From assembly GCA_021818955.1 (NCBI GenBank), contig JAKASR010000007.1:1-64000 (forward strand): DNA of 64,000 nucleotides. Direction: 5' to 3'. The notes beneath the pieces were generated by a model. The model saw only the letters and a list, made by a program, of their open reading frames with translations. It had not been told where the DNA came from and did no database searches. Below are positions 42,627 to 51,209 of the stretch, in pieces; the first letter of the stretch is position 1, and every line of letters starts with the position of its first letter. Source of the DNA: Acidobacteriota bacterium. GTDB lineage: Bacteria > Acidobacteriota > Terriglobia > Terriglobales > SCQP01. The translations under genes were made by a program, and so were the position numbers.

Positions 42627-43037
42627 AAGCGTTAACGGCCGAGTCGGGCAGCAGTTTTCGTCATTGGCAATTTCGAAGAAATTGTCTCCAGCCTGCTCAA
42701 TTTCGAAGAAATTGCCTGCAGCCATGCTCGCAGGCCGGGTTTGCGCGGGGTTCCTTTTAGGTCCCGCGCCTATGAACGACGTTGCAAGCAATTCCGCAGG
42801 AATTGCGCCAAGCAAGCCGGCAATTCCGCAGGAATTGCGCCAAGCAAGCCGGCAATTCCGCAGGAATTGCGCCAAGCAAGCCGGCAATTCCGCAGGAATT
42901 GCGCCAGGCAAGCCGGCAATTCCGCAGGAATTGCGCCTGGCCATGCCCGGCAGCCATGAGTATTCGCCCTGCGTCCGGTTTCGGCCGGACTCTTGGCGAA
43001 AGCGTCAGCGCCTAAAAGTAAATGCGGCCGAGTCGCT
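42627..43037 (+). repeat. Dispersed structured repeat, copy D (longest, with expanded hairpins)
   Basis: This 411-bp copy has all modules. The first hairpin (AATTTCGAAGAAATT core) occurs twice, and the second hairpin type occurs as five tandem 32-bp units. The GTCCGGT-TTCG-GCCGGAC hairpin and 3' module follow. Its terminal part overlaps the 3' end of the minus-strand GH42 gene: that gene's last codons and stop (43005-43037) are repeat sequence. The terminal T-tract (minus strand) is altered by one base relative to other copies (AGTAAATG). Confidence 0.92.
42788..42947 (+). repeat. Five tandem 32-bp hairpin units inside copy D
   Basis: Units start at 42788, 42820, 42852, 42884 and 42916. Each contains the inverted repeat GCAATTCC/GGAATTGC with loop GCA, followed by GCGCCAAGCAAGCCG. 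Units are identical or nearly so. Copies G and H of the dispersed repeat carry a single such unit, so this is a local expansion. There are no variable spacers, so it is not a CRISPR array. Confidence 0.95.
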
Positions 43038-45149
43038 TTCGATCAGCACGCGCACGCCATAGCCGGGCAGCTTCACTTGTGCTCCCACCGACCCGCCCGT
43101 GAGCGCGTTGCGGGTGGCGATACCCAGCGCGACGGTCTTCGGTTGGCCGGTGTAGTTGAGTAGAAAAATCAGCCGCGTTCCGGCCTTCTCCCGGCTGGCT
43201 TCTTCCACTCCAGCCGGCAGCAAGCCGGATAAATGCACTCCGGCGCGGCGCGCCGCCAGCGCGGCGAATTGGTTATAAAAAGCGTGGGAGCTTGGCTCGG
43301 TGCCGACATAGATAACTGCGCCGCGGCCCTCCGGGTGCAAACTCACGGCGGCTTGGCCGCGGTAGAACAGCCGGGCATAGCGGGCGAGGGTTTGCGTGCC
43401 GGCGCCCGGCGTAAGGATGTCGAACCAGACTCCGGCTGGATATTTTTTCCCGTTCATCGCAATCGCCTGCCGCTGCGTGGTGGCCGGATCGTAATCGTGA
43501 ATCTCGACTCCCGCCAGCCGCGCCAGTCGTCCTGGCAGCGTTCGTGCGGTGAACACGTTGTTGCCGTTTTTTACTCCCGAGCGATAGGTCAGGACCAGCA
43601 CCCCCCCGCCGCGAACGAAGGCGGAAAGCTTTGCCTCGAGTTGCGGCGTGACCACGAACAGCGAGGGCGCGATCAATAGCTTGTATTGAGAAAAGTCCTG
43701 CTGCGGAAAAACCACGTCCACGTTCGCGCCCCGGCGCCGGAATGCGCGATAATAGGCCAGCAGTTGCCGGTTATAGTCGAAGCCTTTGGTCAGCGGCTGA
43801 ATATGAAATGCCCATCGGCTCGCCGGCGAGATCAGCATGGCGATCTGGGAGCGTACTTCGGTGCCCTCCAGCCAGGGCCGCAGGCGCTGCACTTCTTTTC
43901 CCATGCGCGCAATCATGCGATAGCGCGTATTCGGGTAACTATCCTGATCGAGAATCCCCTGCCAGTACTGTTCCGTGCCGTAGCGCGAGGTGCGCCAGCG
44001 AAAATAACATACGCCGTCCGCTCCGTGCGCGATTGCCTGGTATGCCCAGACACGGTATAAGCCGGGCGCCGCCTGCCGTCCCCAAAACGTCGTCCACCCC
44101 GGCAAGCCCCCCTCTTCCTCCATCACCATGAAATTTTCGCCGTCTTTTGAGCCGCGCATCAGATCGTGCGACAGCCCCGGGCCGAAGTAGTTCGCGTGCC
44201 GCTGGTCGAACATCGGGTAATTGTCCCAGGCCACGAAATCGAGCGCCCGGTTTAGCTTGGAGTAATCTATCGCGTCGAACATGCCCATTTCATTGGTGGT
44301 AATGGCTTTCGTCGGCGCGATGCGGCGCAGTATTTGCGCCTGCATATCGAGAAAATTGCGCGTGGCCTGATCGAAAAAGCGATCGTAGTCTAGTGCTAAG
44401 CTCGGGTTAACCACCCCGAATAGGGTGTTCCAGGGCAACGGAATCTGCGTCCAGGCGGTATAGGTGTGCCCCCAGAAGATGGTCCCCCAGGCGCGGTTCA
44501 GCCCCGCTAGCGTGTGATATTTTTTCCGGCACCAGGCCTGAAATGCCGCCTGGCAATAGCGATCATAGCAATAAGGATTGCCCAGTTCGTTGTCGATTTG
44601 AAAGCCGATCACCGCCGGATTGTTTTTGAAATGTTCCGCTTCCGCGGTGACGATGGCGCGCGTGGCGGCGAGAAAATGCGGATTGAGCAGGCTATAGTCG
44701 CGCCGCGAGCCGAAGCGATAAGCGATGCCCTGGCGGTTCACTGCGGCAATATCCGGATATTTGGAATAGAGCCATGCCGGCGGCGCCGCCGTCGGCGTGC
44801 CCAGCACCGCATGTATGCCTTGCGCCGCGAGCGTCTGCAGCGCCTGGTCTAGCCAGCCAAAATGATATTGCCCTTCCGCCGGCTCCATTTTGACCCAGGC
44901 GAATTCGCCCATCCGGACAAAATTGATTCCCGCCGCGTGCATGCGTCTGGCATCCTGTGCCCACTGGTTTTGCGGCCAGGCTTCCGGATAATAATCGGCG
45001 CCGTAAAGGAATTTGCCATGGTTCCAACGGATCAGGTTGAAGTTCTGCGATGTCCCGCTTTTCGGTGTTTGCGCCGCCAGGCTGCCGGTGAAAATCCAGG
45101 CCAAAGCAATAACCAGAATTGGCCGGAATTTAAATTTCAGTATGAACAT
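43005..45149 (-). CDS. Secreted GH42-type beta-galactosidase
   Basis: The 714-residue protein has a signal peptide (ILVIALAWIFTGSLAAQ) and the GH42 layout. FLYGADYYPEAWPQNQWAQD opens the barrel, VIGFQIDNELGNPYCYDRYC carries the acid/base Glu, and FMVMEEEGGLPGWTTFWG contains the nucleophile Glu. A beta-galactosidase trimerisation domain follows (LLIAPSLFVVTPQLEAKLSA, FVRGGGVLVLTYRSG). It hydrolyses beta-galactosides outside the cytoplasm. The last residues (SAAFTFRR) and the stop are encoded by repeat copy D, so the native C-terminus has probably been replaced. It stands alone, divergent from a small plus-strand gene. Confidence 0.9.
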   Translation of the reverse strand: MFILKFKFRPILVIALAWIFTGSLAAQTPKSGTSQNFNLIRWNHGKFLYGADYYPEAWPQNQWAQDARRMHAAGINFVRMGEFAWVKMEPAEGQYHFGWLDQALQTLAAQGIHAVLGTPTAAPPAWLYSKYPDIAAVNRQGIAYRFGSRRDYSLLNPHFLAATRAIVTAEAEHFKNNPAVIGFQIDNELGNPYCYDRYCQAAFQAWCRKKYHTLAGLNRAWGTIFWGHTYTAWTQIPLPWNTLFGVVNPSLALDYDRFFDQATRNFLDMQAQILRRIAPTKAITTNEMGMFDAIDYSKLNRALDFVAWDNYPMFDQRHANYFGPGLSHDLMRGSKDGENFMVMEEEGGLPGWTTFWGRQAAPGLYRVWAYQAIAHGADGVCYFRWRTSRYGTEQYWQGILDQDSYPNTRYRMIARMGKEVQRLRPWLEGTEVRSQIAMLISPASRWAFHIQPLTKGFDYNRQLLAYYRAFRRRGANVDVVFPQQDFSQYKLLIAPSLFVVTPQLEAKLSAFVRGGGVLVLTYRSGVKNGNNVFTARTLPGRLARLAGVEIHDYDPATTQRQAIAMNGKKYPAGVWFDILTPGAGTQTLARYARLFYRGQAAVSLHPEGRGAVIYVGTEPSSHAFYNQFAALAARRAGVHLSGLLPAGVEEASREKAGTRLIFLLNYTGQPKTVALGIATRNALTGGSVGAQVKLPGYGVRVLIESDSAAFTFRR

Positions 45150-45232
45150 GCTCCGCTCCTTGCCACTACGCCATAAGCATATGCCCTTTTATTCCATATA
45201 CATACCTCGTCCTCTGAGTTTTGTATAAATTC

Positions 45233-45262
45233 TTGTCTAGGGTAAAACTTTTAAGCGATAAT
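45233..45262 (+). promoter_or_regulatory. Predicted sigma-70-type promoter for the small Cys/His protein gene
   Basis: A TTGTCT -35 box (45233-45238) and a GATAAT -10 box (45257-45262) are 18 bp apart in AT-rich DNA, placing a transcription start near 45269 and a 25-base leader before the ATG at 45294. The match to consensus is good for this window, where clear promoters are rare. Confidence 0.5.
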
Positions 45263-45293
45263 CAGGGTAATCCTTACTTTTCCTGATCAAATC

Positions 45294-45491
45294 ATGGATT
45301 CAAAACGAGGTATTCACGCGCAGCGAAAGCTCGAAGCCGTTGTCAACGCCAAAGGTTCGATTGTTTCGTGGCGATGTAGCGGTTGCAATTGGTCCAAACT
45401 CGCGGAAGATCCGTTAGGCCGTGCAAATGAGCGCACTCGGAATATGTTTGCTCGCCATAGTTGTGAAGAGCATCGGACCGGGAAAAAATAA
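45294..45491 (+). CDS. Small Cys/His protein, putative zinc-binding
   Basis: The 65-residue protein contains WRCSGCNWSKL near the middle and FARHSCEEH near the C-terminus, giving a C-x2-C...H-x-C pattern that could bind zinc. Small proteins with this W.CSGC.W...F..H.C pattern are common in acidobacterial genomes as far as I recall, with no established function. A good promoter lies upstream and repeat copy E begins 12 bp after the stop. DNA or RNA binding is possible but unproven. Confidence 0.65.
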   Translation: MDSKRGIHAQRKLEAVVNAKGSIVSWRCSGCNWSKLAEDPLGRANERTRNMFARHSCEEHRTGKK

Positions 45492-45502
45492 CCCTGGGCA
45501 GC

Positions 45503-45718
45503 AAGCGTTAACGGCCGAGTCGGGCAGCAGTTTTCGTCCTTGGCAATTTCAAAGAAATTGCCTCAAGCCATGCTCGCAGGCCGAAGCGCGGGGTTCCGGT
45601 TAGGTCCCGCGCCTATGAACGACAACTTTCGGTAGCCATGAGTATTCGCCATGCGTCCGGTTTCGGCCGGACCTTTGCGAAAGCGTCAGCGCCTAAAAGT
45701 AAAAGCGGCCGTGCCGCT
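45503..45718 (+). repeat. Dispersed structured repeat, copy E
   Basis: This full-length basic copy runs from AAGCGTTAACGGCCGAGTCG to AAAGCGGCCGTGCCGCT; the following TAAGCGGCAAGCGGC adds a further inverted match. The first hairpin has loop AAA (stem GGCAATTTC/GAAATTGCC intact), and the tandem GCAATTCC unit is absent. It fills the space between convergent genes: 12 bp from the plus-strand stop at 45491 and 31 bp from the minus-strand stop at 45749. Confidence 0.92.
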
Positions 45719-45748
45719 TAAGCGGCAAGCGGCGCTGGCCGGACCCGC

Positions 45749-46855
45749 TTAGCACCATAGCGGCCGTTCCCACAACCGCATCTTTTGTCCCAGCCCGGCC
45801 GCGGCCGCGCGTTCATAGATCGCCGCCGCCAGCGCCACGTCTTCTACTCCCATTCCCATGTGCGCGAAGTGTATGCGTTCGGCGGGGTTCCGCCTGCCGG
45901 ATTTTAGTCCCAGCAGCAGTTCGCCCAAAGTCGCGTGGATATTCCTCTCATCCAGCTCGCCGCGCAAGTGCATTAAGGCCGGAGTCATAATTCCCCGATG
46001 GCAGATCGCCTCCCAGTCGTCCACTACCAGCTTGCTCGCTTGCCGTACCAACTCGAATTCGCATTCATGCCCGGCAATTTGAATAGTTAACGCGCCGGGA
46101 ATAACATCCCGGGCGCGTAAAACCGGTTCCAGCGCCGTAGTTGCGGTAATCACGATGCCGGCATCGGCCGCGGCCTCGGTAACGGTGTTATAGGCCCGCG
46201 CCGGAATCGGACCCAGCCGATGGCAATCGGCGGCGCATTGTTCGGCATGCGCCCGTTCGCGGCAGGCAATAGCGATTTCTTCCAGGCGCGGCAGCGCCGT
46301 GGCGAGTCCCAGCGCCTGCGTGCGCGCCTGCACGCCGGCGCCGATGATGGCCGCTTTGCGCGCGGAGGGCGGCGCCAGATACGTCGTTCCCAACGCGCTC
46401 ACCGCGCCGGTGCGCATGGCGCTGATCAACGTGCCGTCGAGCACCGCCAGCGGCAAGCCGGTCTGCGGCGAATTGAGAATAATCAATGCGCTGGCGCGCG
46501 GCCACCCGCGCGCGCGATTGGCGGGAAAGCTGGCAATCCATTTCATGCCCATCGCCCTCGCCGGAGTCCCCAGCACGGCGCACAAGCCGTTGATCCGTCC
46601 GCGCGATTCGCTGGCGGCGTTGTCGGCGCCGCGCAACACCAGCTTGGGCGGTTGCCGGCATTCCCCCTGCGCCAGCAGTTCCAGGGCTTCTCGTACCGCC
46701 GCCATGGCCAGCTTCATATCGAGCGCGCCCGCCGCCAACACCGATTCTTGATCGAGGTAGAGCCACTCGGCGCGCCGGTCTGGCTGGTCATTGGGGGCAA
46801 AGTCGAATTCAGCGCTGGGGCAAAATAAACTTGGAATCGGCATGCGCGACCTCAC
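45749..46855 (-). CDS. Ornithine cyclodeaminase / mu-crystallin family protein
   Basis: The 368-residue protein matches the OCD family: WLYLDQESVLAAGALDMKLA start, MGMKWIASFPANRARGWPRA, SALIILNSPQTGLPLAVLDG, ISAMRTGAVSALGTTYLAPP, and the Rossmann motif AAIIGAGVQARTQALGLATA for NAD(P). Members include ornithine cyclodeaminase, SbnB-type N-(carboxyethyl)ornithine or diaminopropionate synthases, and ketimine reductases; specificity cannot be decided. It overlaps the upstream ATP-grasp gene by about 47 bp (or 35 from ATG 46843). The pairing with an amino-acid ligase-type ATP-grasp enzyme suggests synthesis and attachment of an unusual amino acid. Confidence 0.82.
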   Translation of the reverse strand: MRSRMPIPSLFCPSAEFDFAPNDQPDRRAEWLYLDQESVLAAGALDMKLAMAAVREALELLAQGECRQPPKLVLRGADNAASESRGRINGLCAVLGTPARAMGMKWIASFPANRARGWPRASALIILNSPQTGLPLAVLDGTLISAMRTGAVSALGTTYLAPPSARKAAIIGAGVQARTQALGLATALPRLEEIAIACRERAHAEQCAADCHRLGPIPARAYNTVTEAAADAGIVITATTALEPVLRARDVIPGALTIQIAGHECEFELVRQASKLVVDDWEAICHRGIMTPALMHLRGELDERNIHATLGELLLGLKSGRRNPAERIHFAHMGMGVEDVALAAAIYERAAAAGLGQKMRLWERPLWC

Positions 46856-48095
46856 GCGGCCAGGATGTTTCCTGGCGCCGTTGCTGCCAGAGCTGGCATA
46901 GTTTTCGCCAGGCGGGCCGCGGATCGCGCCAGTTCCAATAGGCTGTTCCCCTTACCCCGGCATAATCGGCCAGCCGCGTCATTGCCTGCGGCGCGCCTTG
47001 TTTCCGCAACCGCCGGCGGCTGCGCCAATCGTTGTCTTCGATCACCCACAGCCGCTCGCGCATCGCCGCCAGCGGCGAAAAATAAGCCGGCCAGGCTGTG
47101 CCCGCGGCTTCGCGATAAGCCAGCCAGCCCAAGTCCACATCGTCGCGGCCCAGCCAGGCGCGATAGTTTTGTCCCAACCGCGGATTCACATCCAGCAGTA
47201 GCGCTTCGCCGCGCCGCGCATCGAACTTCAAGCCGCAATCTACCGGGCCGATGAAGCCCAGTTGCTCAAAAAAACGCGTCATTTGCATGGCCAGACCCGG
47301 CAACGGGCAGGTTTCGGTCAGGCTGGCGGTGCCGAACTCCGGCGGATACTGCCGCCGTTTGCGCCCGGTAAAGATCGCCACCGGCTGCCCATCCGCTCCA
47401 AAGTAGGCGTTGTATAACAGCACCTGCCGGCAGTCGCCGGGAATGTATTCCTGCAACAACAGCCGGCGGTCCAGGCCTTCCATCCGCGCATACGCGCTTT
47501 CCAGCTCGCCCGCGTTTCTGACCAGCACCTTGCCTAGCGCCGGGTCGCGTCCTCCCGGCTTGCTGTACGCCGATTTCAACAGGCAGGGAAAGCCCAGGCT
47601 GGCGGCGGCGCGGCTAAGTTCATCCAGATTACCCACCGGCAGGCTGCGTGGCGTGGGCACCTGATGGGCTGCCGCCAATTCATATAACCTGCGTTTATCC
47701 ACCAGCCGCTGCAACAGCTCGCGCGGCGGCAGCAGCAGGCGATAGCCCGCGGCCAGGTCTTCGCGATGATGGCTCATCCACAGCAGTGTTTCATCGCTGG
47801 TGGCCAGCAGCACGGGACGCTCTCCCAAGCGGCCTTCGGCGGCGGCCCTGCGCAGGCGATCCAGCCAGCCGTCCGGATTCTCCGGCAACAGCACCGTCTG
47901 GCGGCAGTAGCGCGAGTCCGAGGCGGGTGCGTCCGGGCGTGTATCGGCGCATCCGGCCGGAATACCGGCCTGCCCCAGTCGCCGCACCAGCGAAAGCGCC
48001 GCTAATTGGGCGCATAAAATCATCACCCCCGGGTCGGGGGCTTGATCGGGCGAAGTTCGCGCGCAAGCTTCATGTCGGCGAAAATCCGTCTTCAT
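46809..48095 (-). CDS. ATP-grasp carboxylate-amine ligase-like protein
   Basis: From ATG 48095, which overlaps the stop of the GT39-like gene (ATGA), the product has 428 residues; the upstream Gly/Arg-rich extension is an artefact of that overlapping gene. It shows the ATP-grasp pattern: VDKRRLYELAAAHQVPTPRS, FPCLLKSAYSKPGGRDPALG, RRLLLQEYIPGDCRQV and the metal-binding ALLLDVNPRLGQNYRAWLG. It resembles D-aspartate ligase-like or carbamoyl-phosphate-synthase-like ligases that join an amino acid to a carboxylate. With the OCD-family gene downstream it may make or attach a modified amino acid, perhaps on a surface glycan. The substrate is unknown. Confidence 0.78.
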   Translation of the reverse strand: MKTDFRRHEACARTSPDQAPDPGVMILCAQLAALSLVRRLGQAGIPAGCADTRPDAPASDSRYCRQTVLLPENPDGWLDRLRRAAAEGRLGERPVLLATSDETLLWMSHHREDLAAGYRLLLPPRELLQRLVDKRRLYELAAAHQVPTPRSLPVGNLDELSRAAASLGFPCLLKSAYSKPGGRDPALGKVLVRNAGELESAYARMEGLDRRLLLQEYIPGDCRQVLLYNAYFGADGQPVAIFTGRKRRQYPPEFGTASLTETCPLPGLAMQMTRFFEQLGFIGPVDCGLKFDARRGEALLLDVNPRLGQNYRAWLGRDDVDLGWLAYREAAGTAWPAYFSPLAAMRERLWVIEDNDWRSRRRLRKQGAPQAMTRLADYAGVRGTAYWNWRDPRPAWRKLCQLWQQRRQETSWPREVAHADSKFILPQR

Positions 48096-49822
48096 TCTGC
48101 GCCTCCGGCCACGGCCCCGCCCGTGGCCGGCGCCACCGCCCGCGCCACCACCGGAGCCCGCCCTCCCGGATACCAACGCCGCCAGAACGGCATATGCCGC
48201 CATTCTTCCCCCATAAACCAGTAGTGCAATCCTCCAGGCCCGTATTCCAGGCTGTAGCTGCGCCGGCAAATCTCCGTGGCCCGGGCATAATCGCTTCGGG
48301 AGCGCACGTGTAAAAATGCGATCCCCGCCGACTGGCGTTCCAACACTAGCGCCTGTCCCGCCCGCCGCAGCCTCATTCCGGCGGTCAGCAGATCGTATTC
48401 AAGATAGGGATTGCCATACCAGCCCAGATAACAAACCGGCCACCTCGAGCGCGCCCTGGCGCTGGCGCGCATGTCGGTCAATCGCTGAAGTCGTGCAGCT
48501 TGCGCCGGCATCGCCCGCGCTAATTGATGCATTCTGTGGAGTTGGTGGGCAAGCAGGGCGGCGCTGCGCGGCACATTGGGGGATGGGTAGAGTGTCATAT
48601 TGGAATTGGCCGGTATCGCCAGCCAGTTCAGTCCCAGCGCGATGCACGCCAATCCCGCTACCGGCGCCTGCGGCCAGGCCCGGCGCCAGGCATAAAAACC
48701 TGCCCACACCCAAGGCAGCGTAAATAAGATCGTATGCCGGGTGTTGTTGCCGGCAATCAGCAGCCATAAGCCCATTCCCGGCGCGCCCCAACTCACCAGC
48801 ATCAGCGCGCTGCCCCAATTTCTTGGCCTAATTCCTGCGGCCGCGCTTTCGCTATTGGCGGCATTGGCGGCTTTGGCTTTCAGATTGTGAACTGTAAGCC
48901 ATCGGCCCAGCGCCAGGCCGATTCCTGTGACGAGCACCAGCCAGGTGCCGAATCCCAGCCCCGTCGCCACCGGCAGTAACTGCTTGAGCCAAACCCCGCC
49001 GCTCGGCCAGCTCAGAAACTGTTCCACTAAATGCCCCGGCGTGCCGGCGCTGCCGGAAAGATTGCCCCGCAGCCAGGCACTGCGCGCAGCCAGCGCGATC
49101 AGCCAAGCCAGCACCGGCAACAAGCACGCCAGCCCGAATCGAAAATTGCGGTTGCGCTGTCCATGTTCTTCTCTCTTGAAGCTGGCGGGCGCTAAAGTCC
49201 GATCGTGCCAGATCGCCAGGGCGGGAAATGCCGGTGCCAGCAGCAGCAGATCGCTTTTCAACAGCAGGCTGCAGGCGAAGCCGCACATTCCGCCCAGCCC
49301 CCAGGCGGCGGCTCGCGCGCGGCTGCCGCTTTCCAGGGCGCGTGCTGCCGCCCACAGCCCCAGCAGCCCCAAGGCAATGGCCGGACCCTGCGGATGCGGC
49401 TCCAAGCCCAGCCACCAAAGTCCCGGGCTGAAAAGCCAAAGCAAGGCCGCGGCCAGCGCCTCCGCACGCGACAGCCAGCGCCGCCCCAGCGCGTAGGTGA
49501 TGGGCGCCGTGGCGGTCGCGGCCAGCGCGCTGAGCAGATTGAGCGCGAGTGCGGTTCTTTCCGGGTTACCCGCCCAGCCCGCAATCGCCAGCCCCATCCG
49601 GTAATAGCCGACCGATAATGCCTGGTCGTAAATCATTACCGCCCGTGAACCATGGGCCAGCCATTGGCCAATGCCAATCAGATAGCGCGCGCTGTCCGGC
49701 TCGCCTGGCCGCGATGAAATCAGCGCTAGCCGGCTCAGCCCGGTCGCCAGCGCCAAGGCGGCGCTCAGCACCATCTCGCCTCGCGCGGGCAGCCTGGCTC
49801 CGGTCTTACTTTGGCGTGTCAT
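48092..49822 (-). CDS. GT39-like polytopic membrane protein, paralogue 2
   Basis: The 576-residue multi-helix protein is clearly homologous to the 21295-22992 product: SRPGEPDSARYLIGIGQWLA for the acidic first loop, GLWWLGLEPHPQGPAIALGL, WGLGGMCGFACSLLLKSDLL, AGNNTRHTILFTLPWVWAGF and NSNMTLYPSPNVPRSAALLA. These shared blocks suggest a lipid-linked sugar transferase (GT-C fold). It is the first gene of a coupled set followed by the ATP-grasp and OCD genes. The start lies 18 bp from the stop of the putative glycosidase upstream. The sugar donor and acceptor are unknown. Confidence 0.7.
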   Translation of the reverse strand: MTRQSKTGARLPARGEMVLSAALALATGLSRLALISSRPGEPDSARYLIGIGQWLAHGSRAVMIYDQALSVGYYRMGLAIAGWAGNPERTALALNLLSALAATATAPITYALGRRWLSRAEALAAALLWLFSPGLWWLGLEPHPQGPAIALGLLGLWAAARALESGSRARAAAWGLGGMCGFACSLLLKSDLLLLAPAFPALAIWHDRTLAPASFKREEHGQRNRNFRFGLACLLPVLAWLIALAARSAWLRGNLSGSAGTPGHLVEQFLSWPSGGVWLKQLLPVATGLGFGTWLVLVTGIGLALGRWLTVHNLKAKAANAANSESAAAGIRPRNWGSALMLVSWGAPGMGLWLLIAGNNTRHTILFTLPWVWAGFYAWRRAWPQAPVAGLACIALGLNWLAIPANSNMTLYPSPNVPRSAALLAHQLHRMHQLARAMPAQAARLQRLTDMRASARARSRWPVCYLGWYGNPYLEYDLLTAGMRLRRAGQALVLERQSAGIAFLHVRSRSDYARATEICRRSYSLEYGPGGLHYWFMGEEWRHMPFWRRWYPGGRAPVVARAVAPATGGAVAGGAE

Positions 49823-49840
49823 AAAGCGTTAACGATCAAG

Positions 49841-51094
49841 TCATTGCCGGCTTCGGCTGATTCCCTCCGTATATTTCCAGTTCAGGTTGAGGCGCAACTG
49901 ATGAATGGCCGGAGCCAGCTTGCTGCCGCTTGCAATGCTTCCCCGGCGCGCCCCCGCGGTCCTGTCCCCGCGCGGCAAGTGGGAGGATTGAAAACGCCGT
50001 GTCCAATTCCAGCCTTGCGCTTTGGCTGCTCCGAGGGCGCGGCCCGGCCCCTGGTCGTAGGCATCCAGCCAGTTCACGTTCCTGTAGGCCGCGGTGAAAG
50101 CATCCGCAAACCGGTAATACAAATGGCCATTGTTGAGCAGCCAATAGGCGGCCAACGAGCGTTGCCAGCGCTCGCGCTGGTGGGGGCGGCCTTGGGTCAC
50201 CAGTAGCACTTTTTTTCCCATGCGTAACGCCGCGGCGATGTTGATCATTTGCGCCTGGCGCCGGGCTGGGGAAAGCTCCACTTTGGCGGACCAGCCCACC
50301 AGAAAGTTTTCCACCATCACCCCATCCAGATAGGGCAAATAAGCATTCCAATCCCCCTCCAGATCGGGATCGTTGGTTAGGTTGGCCCAGATCGGCACAT
50401 GCGGCAACGCTTGCCGCAGCCGCCGCAGATAAGCCGCCACTGCGGCCTGCAATGCCGCGCGGCTGGAAAATTCAACTACCCCGCCGGTCCCATTGGCTGT
50501 CTGCCGTGTCCAGGCGCGGCTCAACCAGACGTTGTCCAAAAAAATACCGTTGTATCCCAGACGCCGTTCTTGAACCAGCCGCTGCGCCACGAATTGCTGC
50601 CAGCCGCGGGATGCCGGATTCATGGCATAGGTGGTGCGCCAGATGTGGTTGGCCGAAAGTGTGCGGGAGTATAGCCTTGCGCCGCCGCGATTGTGGAGAA
50701 ACCAGCTCTCATGCTCATGCACGTCGCGGCAAAAGAGGCCAGGTTCATCCGTAACCGTGCGCATATAGGGTACATAGGCCGGGTCGCAGTGGGCGTAGCG
50801 GTTGGCGTAAGGTCCTGGTCCCTCCGCCTCGTTGGCGCCCACCGTTTGCAGTATCGGGCCGTCGTAGCCCGCTTGCCGTAATTCCCGGCGATAGCCCTCA
50901 TCGCCATGGGTTAAAAGAATCAGGTCGAAGTGCCGAGCGATGAAACTTGCCGGCGTGCCATCTACCGGCGGTTTATAAAAATAAGCCGTGCGCACGCATT
51001 CGCCCGCGATCGCCCCTTGGTGCGGACAATTACCCGCCGCCTCCAGGCTCAGCCCGCAAACGGCCAACGCCAGTATTGTTGCCTGCCAGTGCAC
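49841..51094 (-). CDS. Secreted putative glycoside hydrolase (TIM-barrel, glycosidase-like)
   Basis: The 417-residue protein has a signal peptide (ATILALAVCGLSLEAAG) and the pattern of 'putative glycoside hydrolase' barrels related to the GHL15/GH114-like groups. It has FDLILLTHGDEGYRRELRQA, YAMNPASRGWQQFVAQRLVQ, LGYNGIFLDNVWLSRAW with a likely catalytic Asp, and VPIWANLTNDPDLEGDW then LDGVMVENFLVGW with another acidic candidate. Hydrolysis of an exported polysaccharide is plausible, and such enzymes are often found in exopolysaccharide loci. It precedes the GT39-like/ATP-grasp/OCD set on the same strand, so it may be co-transcribed. Family membership is by pattern, not by search. Confidence 0.65.
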   Translation of the reverse strand: MHWQATILALAVCGLSLEAAGNCPHQGAIAGECVRTAYFYKPPVDGTPASFIARHFDLILLTHGDEGYRRELRQAGYDGPILQTVGANEAEGPGPYANRYAHCDPAYVPYMRTVTDEPGLFCRDVHEHESWFLHNRGGARLYSRTLSANHIWRTTYAMNPASRGWQQFVAQRLVQERRLGYNGIFLDNVWLSRAWTRQTANGTGGVVEFSSRAALQAAVAAYLRRLRQALPHVPIWANLTNDPDLEGDWNAYLPYLDGVMVENFLVGWSAKVELSPARRQAQMINIAAALRMGKKVLLVTQGRPHQRERWQRSLAAYWLLNNGHLYYRFADAFTAAYRNVNWLDAYDQGPGRALGAAKAQGWNWTRRFQSSHLPRGDRTAGARRGSIASGSKLAPAIHQLRLNLNWKYTEGISRSRQ

Positions 51095-51209
51095 AATCCA
51101 TAAATGCGACCGCCAAACCGTCCCATAAAGTTGTAATTACGGCGTGTAATCTCCTCTTTCGGAGAATTTGCCGCGATTGTGCTCTGCCTTGAGTCCTGAA
51201 ATTGCCTGC

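Noticed and set aside
42788-42947. Regular 32-bp repeats resembling a CRISPR array
   Set aside because: The whole unit is repeated without variable spacers and each unit is an internal hairpin of the dispersed repeat; no cas genes are near.
46809-48269. Glycine/arginine-rich N-terminus of the ATP-grasp protein
   Set aside because: It is out-of-frame reading of the end of the GT39-like gene; ATG 48095 gives an ATGA overlap and a normal-length protein.
49823-49842. Tenth repeat copy suggested by AAGCGTTAACGATCAAG
   Set aside because: Only about ten bases match the 5' end of the family and none of the hairpins follow; it may be chance or a very decayed fragment.
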